From an uncultured Prevotella sp. (GTDB lineage Bacteria; Bacteroidota; Bacteroidia; Bacteroidales; Bacteroidaceae), in the NCBI GenBank assembly GCA_946055365.1, contig CAMGFM010000006.1, positions 1-18,893 on the forward strand: 18,893 bases of DNA, in the 5' to 3' direction. Below the pieces are notes generated by a model. That model had not been told where the DNA came from. It made no database searches and worked only from the letters and a program-made list of their open reading frames with translations. How positions within the stretch are numbered: the first letter of the stretch is position 1; each line of letters starts with the position of its first letter. Positions 13,748 to 18,893 of this stretch are shown here, one piece after another. A program made the position numbers and the translations under genes.

Positions 13748-14056
13748 ATGGTTAAGCACATCATTCTTTGGACTCTAAACCCACAACTCACAGACGAAGA
13801 GAAAGACAAGGTAAAGGCTGGCATAAAGCAAGGACTTGAAAGCCTTGTGGGCAAAGTGCCAGGACTCATTGACGTAAAGGTCATAACCGACAGAAGACTC
13901 GCCTCTTCTAATGCCGACGTAATGCTCGACAGCACCCTGGAGTCGGAAGAGGCATTGAAAAACTATGCCACACACCCCGCACACGTGGAGGTGGCAAACA
14001 CCAAGGTAAGACCTTACACCATAAACCGCTCTTGCCTTGACATCGAAACAGACTAA
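13748..14056 (+). CDS. Dabb-domain (stress-responsive alpha/beta barrel) protein
   Basis: 102 residues beginning MVKHIILWTLNP, the standard start of Dabb-family proteins, with the conserved His4. The pattern of strand, helix (KDKVKAGIKQGLESLVGKVPGL), strand (DVKVITD) and the late THPAHVEVANTKVRPY all fit the dimeric ferredoxin-like alpha/beta barrel. Length is typical. In plants and bacteria the family includes stress proteins and small polyketide-type enzymes, and bacterial members have no settled reaction. It is cytosolic, with no signal peptide. It is the second gene of a pair with the AT-rich secreted protein and is followed by an intrinsic terminator about 110 bp downstream. Confidence 0.85.
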   Translation: MVKHIILWTLNPQLTDEEKDKVKAGIKQGLESLVGKVPGLIDVKVITDRRLASSNADVMLDSTLESEEALKNYATHPAHVEVANTKVRPYTINRSCLDIETD

Positions 14057-14167
14057 GCACACGGGGTCTTTGCCTCCTCGCACAAAGCCTTTGCGCCACG
14101 ACCGTGGGCTGCATAGCCAGTCAGAGCAGGCACAACGCCGCCGATGCAAAACCCCATTGCCACACAC

Positions 14168-14209
14168 AAGCCATGCCATGACCGTCCGCGGAGATGACAT
14201 GGCTTTTTT
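14168..14209 (+). terminator. Intrinsic terminator after the Dabb gene
   Basis: AAGCCATG (14168-14175) pairs with CATGGCTT (14198-14205). The T run continues to 14209, giving six Ts in all. The 22-nt loop is long and could hold secondary pairing. Confidence 0.6.
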
Positions 14210-14338
14210 GGGGTATGACATCACCCCATTCTTGTTTTATGCAAGAGTGGAGCACCGCACCAGCAAGAGCCTCCAAAACAAGCGCAAGCCACATTTTCAT
14301 AACATTATGCACGATTAAGCATTTTTTTGCTCAATATG

Positions 14339-14369
14339 TTGTCCGTGTAAAATAAAATTAATAATTTTG
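14339..14369 (+). promoter_or_regulatory. Promoter of the Lrp/AsnC-family regulator
   Basis: TTG at 14339-14341, a 20-bp gap, then TAATTTTG at 14362-14369, an exact TAnnTTTG box. The predicted start near 14376 gives a leader of about 50 nt. It is the cleanest promoter of the window and probably drives the regulator and the hydrolase behind it. Confidence 0.65.
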
Positions 14370-14427
14370 CTTACAGTTTGTTAAGTGACCAATAACTATA
14401 AAAACAGAAATAACAATAAAGGAAACG

Positions 14428-14907
14428 ATGGAAAAAATTGACAATCTCGACAAGAAAATACTGAGCATACTCTCCAAAAACGCGCGCATACCGTTCAAGG
14501 ACGTGGCTGCCGAGTGCGGCGTGTCGCGTGCCGCCATACACCAGAGGGTGCAGCACCTCATCCACGCGGGCGTTATAACAGGCAGCGGATTTGAAATCAA
14601 TCCCAAAAGCATAGGTTATTCCACATGCACATACATAGGTCTCAACCTCGAAAGGGGAAGTATGTATAAGGACGTGGTGGAAAAGCTCACGGAAATACCC
14701 GAGATAATTGAGTGCCACTTCACCACAGGCCCGTATACCATGCTTCTGAAAGTGTATGCAAGGGATAACGAACACCTCATGGAGCTGCTCAACGACAAAA
14801 TGCAGATGATACAAGGAGTGGTGTCCACAGAGACGCTCATCTCGCTCGACCAGAGCATCAAGAGAGAGATACCCGTACACATGCAAGAGCCTGCCGACAA
14901 CGAATAA
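14428..14907 (+). CDS. Lrp/AsnC-family transcriptional regulator
   Basis: 159 residues. The N-terminal winged helix-turn-helix (about 5-60) begins with the family's LDKKILSILSKNARIPFKDVA and has SRAAIHQRVQHL as the recognition helix. The C-terminal RAM/AsnC effector domain (about 68-145) includes ECHFTTGPYTMLLKVYARD, which fits the ligand-binding barrel. Such proteins form dimers to octamers and sense amino acids. The ATG at 14428 is supported by a good promoter about 60 bp upstream. The stop is 34 bp before the amidohydrolase/dipeptidase gene, suggesting co-transcription and possible control of peptide or amino-acid breakdown. That link is inference from position. Confidence 0.9.
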   Translation: MEKIDNLDKKILSILSKNARIPFKDVAAECGVSRAAIHQRVQHLIHAGVITGSGFEINPKSIGYSTCTYIGLNLERGSMYKDVVEKLTEIPEIIECHFTTGPYTMLLKVYARDNEHLMELLNDKMQMIQGVVSTETLISLDQSIKREIPVHMQEPADNE

Positions 14908-14941
14908 AGAGGCACGCACCCTGACACAAACACACGCCAAC

Positions 14942-16708
14942 ATGAGAAAATATGATTTGGAGGACTGCATGACACGTGCCTACTCACGTCCATACTCTCC
15001 CGACACAAGGCCCATAGTGGGCATAACCACCAACCATGAAGGCACAGACGCAACCCTGCGCGACACTTACTACCAACAGATAGCCGCGGCAGGCGGCACG
15101 CCACTGCTCATTCCGCCGATAGAAGACCCCGATGTGGTGGCCTCAACACTCGACTCCATAGACGCTCTGCTGCTCTCGGGGGGCGGCGACATCAACCCTC
15201 TGTGGACAGGAGAGGAGCCTCGCCAGGGCCTGGGCCACATCAACGGGGCGAGAGACCTGCCCGAGCTGATGGCAACACGCATGGCCTTTAACCGCCAGAT
15301 GCCCATACTCGGAATATGCAGGGGCATGCAGACCATGGCAACGGCTCTCGGAGGACAGGTGCAGCAGGACATGGGCCGCCAAGACAGCCTCTGCAAGCAC
15401 TCGCAGGACGCCGACCGTGAGGTGGCTACGCACAGCGTGACGCTGGAGGCACACAGCGTGCTGCACACGTTGTATAATGACACAAGGATATGCGTCAATT
15501 CCTTTCACCATCAGGCGGTGGCAACGCCCGGACCTCACATGAGGGTGACGGCAAGGGCCGCCGACGGCGTGGCAGAAGCCATGGAGGGACTCTATGGCAA
15601 GCCCTTGCTTGGCGTGCAATGGCATCCCGAATGGCTGGGAGACGACGGCATACACGTGTTCAGGTGGCTGGTGCAGGAAGCGAGGCTTTATAAGGACACC
15701 AAAAGGTTTCACCGCCGAAACACAACGCTCGATTCCCACTGCGACACGCCCATGTTCTTTCCGCAAGGCATAGACTTCTCACGGCGAGACCCCCACATTC
15801 TCTACGACATGCACAAGATGAGGGAGGGCATGGTGGATGCCGTGACAATGGTGGCATACGTGCCGCAGCCAGAGTGCGGCGTGACGTTTGCCGAGGTGGC
15901 TCCCTTTCCCACAGACAGTCCCAAGGCCTATGCCGATCTCATTCTCGACATGACCGACACGCTCGTGGCAGACAACAGCAGCCTGCTGGCAAGGGCAAGA
16001 ACGGCGGCAGACATAACGGCAAACAAGCGCGACGGCAAGAAATCGCTGCTCACAGGCATAGAAAACGGCCTCGCCCTGGAACATGACATAGCCAATGTGG
16101 AGCATTTCGCCAAACGTGGCATCACCTACATCACACTTTGCCACAACGGCGACAACAATATCTGCGACAGCGCAAGGCGCACACACAACACACATGGCGG
16201 CGTGTCACAATTCGGGGCGCAGGTGATAGCCGAAATGAACCGTCTGGGACTCATTGTGGACCTCAGCCACGCGGGCGAAAGCTCATTCTACGACGCTCTG
16301 GAGCTGAGCCGCACCCCCATTGTCTGCTCACACTCCTGCTGCAAGGCTCTCTGCGACGTGCCGCGCAACATCACCGACGACCAGCTTAGGGCATTGGCAA
16401 GACACGGAGGCGTGTGTCAGATAACTCTCTACAACGGTTTCCTGCGCACAGACGGCATGGCTACGATAGACGATGCCATGCGACACCTGCTACATGCCAT
16501 CGACACGGCAGGCATAGACCACGTCGGCATAGGCTCAGACTTTGACGGCGACGGCGGAATACCAGGCCTGGCAGATGCGTCGGAGCTGTGCAACATCACA
16601 AGACAGCTGCTCAGAAAACGCTTTAGTGAGGAAGACATTGCAAAAATATGGGGCGGCAACTGGCTCAGGGTGATGTCTGAGGTGCAGGCTCACGCCCAAA
16701 GAACATAA
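14942..16708 (+). CDS. Fusion of gamma-glutamyl hydrolase (peptidase C26/PuuD-like) and membrane-dipeptidase-like peptidase M19
   Basis: 588 residues, two complete enzymes in one frame. Residues of about 22-245 are a class I glutamine-amidotransferase-like C26 hydrolase. The nucleophile Cys126 sits in LGICRGMQ, the His/Glu pair is His228 and Glu230 in VQWHPEW, and the oxyanion loop is LLSGGGDINP. Residues of about 262-580 are an M19 renal-dipeptidase-type zinc barrel: His266 and Asp268 in DSHCD, Glu374 in GIENG, His443 in DLSHAG, His464 in CSHSCCKAL, Arg475 and Asp533 in GIGSDFDG. All catalytic residues are present in both halves. There is no signal peptide, so it is cytosolic. One plausible use is sequential release of glutamate from gamma-glutamyl peptides and cleavage of the remaining dipeptide. 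A second Met at 14969 is an alternative start. It lies 34 bp after the Lrp-family gene. Confidence 0.88.
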   Translation: MRKYDLEDCMTRAYSRPYSPDTRPIVGITTNHEGTDATLRDTYYQQIAAAGGTPLLIPPIEDPDVVASTLDSIDALLLSGGGDINPLWTGEEPRQGLGHINGARDLPELMATRMAFNRQMPILGICRGMQTMATALGGQVQQDMGRQDSLCKHSQDADREVATHSVTLEAHSVLHTLYNDTRICVNSFHHQAVATPGPHMRVTARAADGVAEAMEGLYGKPLLGVQWHPEWLGDDGIHVFRWLVQEARLYKDTKRFHRRNTTLDSHCDTPMFFPQGIDFSRRDPHILYDMHKMREGMVDAVTMVAYVPQPECGVTFAEVAPFPTDSPKAYADLILDMTDTLVADNSSLLARARTAADITANKRDGKKSLLTGIENGLALEHDIANVEHFAKRGITYITLCHNGDNNICDSARRTHNTHGGVSQFGAQVIAEMNRLGLIVDLSHAGESSFYDALELSRTPIVCSHSCCKALCDVPRNITDDQLRALARHGGVCQITLYNGFLRTDGMATIDDAMRHLLHAIDTAGIDHVGIGSDFDGDGGIPGLADASELCNITRQLLRKRFSEEDIAKIWGGNWLRVMSEVQAHAQRT

Positions 16709-16713
16709 AACAG

Positions 16714-16766
16714 CGACAGCCACGCCAGCGACACAAGATGTTCTGACGTGGCTGTCGGCATATTTT
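16714..16766 (+). terminator. Probable intrinsic terminator after the fusion gene, built on repeat C
   Basis: CGACAGCCACG (16714-16724) is the exact complement of CGTGGCTGTCG (16747-16757). After GCATA a T5 tract follows. The 22-nt loop is long. The right arm is also the first unit of repeat array C, so terminator and repeat overlap. Confidence 0.5.
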
Positions 16767-16887
16767 TCAGCCAAAAGCCTGATGCTCCAGACACGGAGTC
16801 GGTTTTATTTCAAGTCAAAGGCAGATTTTCCCGACACGGATGTCGTAACATATTCAACCCAAAAGCCAAATATCCTGACACCCTGTC
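16744..16887. repeat. Array C: 44-bp composite repeat of two alternating 22-bp units
   Basis: Alpha units GACGTGGCTGTC (16745), GACACGGAGTC (16790), GACACGGATGTC (16833) and GACACCCTGTC (16877) are mostly dyads of the form GACA-N3/4-TGTC. They alternate with beta units CAGCCAAAAGCC (16768), CAAGTCAAAGGC (16811) and CAACCCAAAAGCC (16855). Successive starts are 23, 22, 21, 22, 22 and 22 bp apart. The array fills the space between two convergent genes. Confidence 0.75.
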
Positions 16888-16898
16888 GGCATAACGGA

Positions 16899-17558
16899 TC
16901 ACAGCTGTCCTGCCTCTATCTGCCTCACTATGCGCTCCACATCCCTGTCCTCGCCATCCGGGTCATAGGTCTTCTTGAGAGACGCTCCGAAGAGCGAGGC
17001 AAAAGTCTGGTAAAAGGCCGCGCGCAACGGACCGAGAAAGGCCTGCACAAGCTCATAGGACGAAGAATTGCACTCTCGATAGACGAGTTTTATGAGCAGC
17101 TTGCCCTGCGAGAACGTCAGACGCTTCATGCGCGGCGTGTATTGCTGTCGTATGCTTTTCTCCACGAGCTTTATGTGCCTCTGGCGCGCCTTGCTGTCGG
17201 GCAGGGTCTCCATAAACTCGTAGGTCTCTATGATGATGGCGTTTACCTCTTTGGCTATGGGCAACACCTTTTTGACGTTTGCCACCATACGGTTGTAGGC
17301 CTTGCGCTTCTTCTCGCTTGCAAAGACGGGCGCGGGATATATATACAATGTGTTAAGCTCCACATACTGTATGCTGTCGCCGTCAACGAGTGCCTTGCTC
17401 ACCTTTACCATGGGCGGAAACACGGGCGTTGTGGAGGCAGCCCCTACCGTCGTGACAGTATCGGCCGTCTCCACACAGCCTGCCACGGCACACAGCGCGC
17501 GGCAGAGCAGCAACGTGACGAGCATCATCGCCCTGATATAATATTCCATGATGTGCAT
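16899..17558 (-). CDS. DUF4294-family putative lipoprotein
   Basis: 219 residues. An N-terminal hydrophobic segment ends in AVAGC (Cys28), so it is probably a lipoprotein or at least exported. The core YVELNTLYIYPAPVFASEKKRKAYNRMVANVKKVLPIAKEV matches DUF4294, a Bacteroidetes family of unknown function with a conserved basic, helical segment. A second helical region (about 155-200) contains GKLLIKLVYRECNSSSYELVQAF. The start is ATG 17558 or, three codons in, ATG 17549. A minus-strand -7 box at 17567-17574 places the transcript start near 17560, so 17549 may be the better choice. It converges on the fusion peptidase gene and is divergent from the PAP2 gene. No function can be assigned. Confidence 0.8.
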   Translation of the reverse strand: MHIMEYYIRAMMLVTLLLCRALCAVAGCVETADTVTTVGAASTTPVFPPMVKVSKALVDGDSIQYVELNTLYIYPAPVFASEKKRKAYNRMVANVKKVLPIAKEVNAIIIETYEFMETLPDSKARQRHIKLVEKSIRQQYTPRMKRLTFSQGKLLIKLVYRECNSSSYELVQAFLGPLRAAFYQTFASLFGASLKKTYDPDGEDRDVERIVRQIEAGQL

Positions 17559-17566
17559 AACGCAGG

Positions 17567-17574
17567 CAAAATTA
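17567..17574 (-). promoter_or_regulatory. -7 box of the DUF4294 gene
   Basis: On the minus strand it reads TAATTTTG, an exact TAnnTTTG. No clear TTG is seen at -33. Expected transcript start near 17560. Confidence 0.4.
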
Positions 17575-17739
17575 CACAGAAAAATTCATTTTAGCCACAC
17601 CCCTCACTTTAAATTACGTGAACAGCAGCAAAAAGCCGCCGCCCACACAAGGCAGAAAGGCACGAAAGACCACCCACAAGCCCTTTTCACGCAGATGACA
17701 GACACGGCAATCATTCTCACTAAAATTATCATATCTACA

Positions 17740-18630
17740 ATGACACTAAAAATCAAGGCCACACTCGCCATCATCATGGCGGCTACAGCCACGATGACAA
17801 TGGCACAGCCTGCCCTGCGCGACACGGCAATGCACGACGGCATCGCCCTACACGCCACCGTGGCATGCGCCGCACCCGACACGGCTACCCTCGACAGCAT
17901 ACACACGTGCAGATACACAGCCGCCACACACGGCGACACACACTCCTGCGCCGACTCTCACTCGCTCAAGACCGCCGAATGGGCGGTGCCAACCTCGCTG
18001 TTTGCCGTCAGCGCACTCTGCATAAACACCTCCTGGGGCAAGAGCGTGCGCAACGAGATGCACGACTGTCTGTCGGCAGGCGACGGCAAGCGTTGCTCCA
18101 TAGAAAACGTGGTGCAGTATGCGCCCGTGGCAGCCGCCTACGCGCTGGAGTTTACACACATCAAGGGCAGGCACAGCCTCAAAGACAAGACCATACTGCT
18201 CGCCATGTCTGCCACAACTGCCGTCGCGCTCACAAAGGGCAACAAACTATTGTTCAACGAGAAGCGTCCCGACACCTCCGAGCGCAACTCTTTCTCGTCT
18301 GGCCACACTGCCATGGCGTTCATGGGGGCTGAGTTTCTGTGGAAAGAATATCACGACACGCAGCCCGTCATAGGCTATTGCGGATATGCGACAGCCCTCT
18401 TTACGGGCTACATGCGTATGCGCAACAACAGACATTGGATAAACGACGTGGTGGCAGGAGCCGCCGTGGGCGTGTTCTCAACGAAACTTTCCTACTGGCT
18501 ATACCCAAAAATCTTCGGCAAGAGCGACTGTAGGCAAGGCACAAAAAGCAAAGACAAACCCGTCGTGTTTGGTCTGCCCTACTATGACGCAGGCAACGGC
18601 ATGGGCCTTAATATGGCCATAGTGTTCTGA
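17740..18630 (+). CDS. PAP2-family membrane-associated phosphatase
   Basis: 296 residues from the ATG at 17740, which gives a signal peptide (MTLKIKATLAIIMAATATMTMA, cleavage before Gln). An upstream in-frame ATG at 17695 would weaken it. The three PAP2 motifs are intact: KLLFNEKRP (K-X6-RP), SSGHTAMAF (PSGH-type with the catalytic His), and RMRNNRHWIND (R-X5-H-X3-D). Likely substrates are lipid phosphates or pyrophosphates such as phosphatidate, undecaprenyl pyrophosphate or lipid A, acting on the periplasmic side. The C-terminus (KPVVFGLPYYDAGNGMGLNMAIVF) is a strand-like ending with terminal Phe, reminiscent of outer-membrane beta-signal ends; this is a hint only. No promoter box was identified. 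Repeat array A5 starts 21 bp after the stop. Confidence 0.87.
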   Translation: MTLKIKATLAIIMAATATMTMAQPALRDTAMHDGIALHATVACAAPDTATLDSIHTCRYTAATHGDTHSCADSHSLKTAEWAVPTSLFAVSALCINTSWGKSVRNEMHDCLSAGDGKRCSIENVVQYAPVAAAYALEFTHIKGRHSLKDKTILLAMSATTAVALTKGNKLLFNEKRPDTSERNSFSSGHTAMAFMGAEFLWKEYHDTQPVIGYCGYATALFTGYMRMRNNRHWINDVVAGAAVGVFSTKLSYWLYPKIFGKSDCRQGTKSKDKPVVFGLPYYDAGNGMGLNMAIVF

Positions 18631-18650
18631 GGCGGCTATCCTGCATGGCA

Positions 18651-18750
18651 AAAGAGGCTTTTTCACAAACACAAAGTGGCTCTTGAGAAACGCAGAATGG
18701 CTCTTTAGCAACATAAAAGTGGCTCTTTGGAGGCATCTGAGTGACTCTCT
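18651..18750. repeat. 22-bp tandem array A5 (5 units)
   Basis: Units start at 18651, 18673, 18694, 18716 and 18738 (steps 22, 21, 22, 22): AAAGAGGCTTTTT, AAAGTGGCTCTTG, AGAATGGCTCTTT, AAAGTGGCTCTTT and TGAGTGACTCTCT. The outer units are the most decayed. It begins 21 bp after the PAP2 stop and precedes the terminator at 18799. Confidence 0.85.
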
Positions 18751-18798
18751 GAAAATGCAGACGCTCCCACGGGACGCGCGACACTACAATAAGGATAT

Positions 18799-18837
18799 GC
18801 AAAAAGGCTGCAACCATGCGGATTGCAGCCTTTTTGC
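18799..18837. terminator. Strong bidirectional terminator between the PAP2 gene and tRNA-Gln
   Basis: GCAAAAAGGCTGCAA (18799-18813) and TTGCAGCCTTTTTGC (18823-18837) form a perfect 15-bp stem with a 9-nt loop. A T5 tract lies at the 3' side on either strand, so it can stop transcripts of both the PAP2 gene (plus) and the tRNA (minus), which converge here. Confidence 0.85.
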
Positions 18838-18840
18838 GTG

Positions 18841-18893
18841 TTGTCCCAGGCGGATTCGAACCACCACAAACAGAACCAAAACCTGTTGTGCTA
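18841..18893 (-). tRNA. tRNA-Gln (UUG), 5' part outside the window
   Basis: Read on the minus strand, the anticodon arm is ACAGG-TTTTGGT-TCTGT, giving anticodon TTG (Gln). The T arm is GGTGG-TTCGAAT-CCGCC, and the 3' acceptor strand is TGGGACA with discriminator A at 18841. The D arm is cut by the window edge after TAGCA. No CCA is encoded. Confidence 0.9.

Larger units (their letters stand above)
14057..14427. other. Intergenic region (371 bp)
   Basis: Holds the terminator of the Dabb gene (14168-14209) and the promoter of the Lrp-family gene (14339-14369). The last 130 bases are AT-rich. I see no repeat array of the 22-bp type and no gene in it. Confidence 0.7.

Noticed and set aside
14302..14328. 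Intrinsic terminator (ATGC-N8-GCAT followed by T7)
   Set aside because: Only a 4-bp stem. The terminator at 14168-14209 already serves the Dabb gene. More likely an AT-rich promoter-upstream tract.
16782..17594. 270-codon open frame on the plus strand
   Set aside because: Starts in repeat array C and is antisense to the DUF4294 gene.

Overview
The window looks like a chromosomal stretch of a Bacteroidales bacterium, most likely Prevotellaceae or a close relative. The evidence is the set of gene families (NigD-like lipoprotein, DUF4369/thioredoxin-like lipoprotein, DUF4294 protein, OmpA-like TPR lipoprotein, flavodiiron protein), the lack of Shine-Dalgarno sites, and repeated matches to the Bacteroidetes -7 promoter box TAnnTTTG, often with a -33 TTG/TTTG. 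Codon use is GC-rich with frequent ATA (Ile) and AGG (Arg). I cannot name the species.

Layout from left to right. Positions 1-1814 hold a tightly packed pair: a left-truncated glycerolipid acyltransferase and a NigD-like lipoprotein. A 714-bp gene-poor stretch with hairpins and a repeat array follows. Next come a PfkB-family sugar kinase (2529-3470) and a flavodiiron oxygen/NO reductase (3696-4952). A LOG-family phosphoribohydrolase (5214-5750, minus strand) converges on the flavodiiron gene and is divergently transcribed from a DEAD-box RNA helicase (6004-7842, probable TTG start). A 448-bp intergenic region with its own promoter and a repeat array leads to an OmpA-like/TPR lipoprotein (8291-9964) and a thioredoxin-fold lipoprotein that has lost its CxxC (9995-11122). 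After another repeat array comes YifB/ComM (11395-12936), then an AT-rich secreted protein of unknown function with a Dabb-domain gene (13155-14056). An Lrp/AsnC regulator sits just upstream of a fused gamma-glutamyl hydrolase/M19 dipeptidase (14428-16708). A DUF4294 protein (minus), a PAP2 phosphatase and a partial minus-strand tRNA-Gln(UUG) close the window. Most genes are housekeeping or envelope functions. There is no phage, IS or defence module.

The most unusual content is between the genes. Seven intergenic regions carry short tandem arrays with a period of 21-23 bp, about two helical turns. Five arrays use an odd-length palindrome, AAAGTG-N-CACTTT, with variable 8-9 bp spacers. One array (11176-11346) uses a CGCCTTGGCWGTCC unit. 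One (16744-16887) alternates two units to give a 44-bp composite. All three types contain a TGGC-W-S-T-like core, so they may be diverged members of one repeat family. In the array between the convergent flavodiiron and LOG genes, neighbouring units carry compensatory substitutions that give perfect 17-bp and 14-bp hairpins. I do not recognise this family under any name. It is my main candidate for something undescribed.
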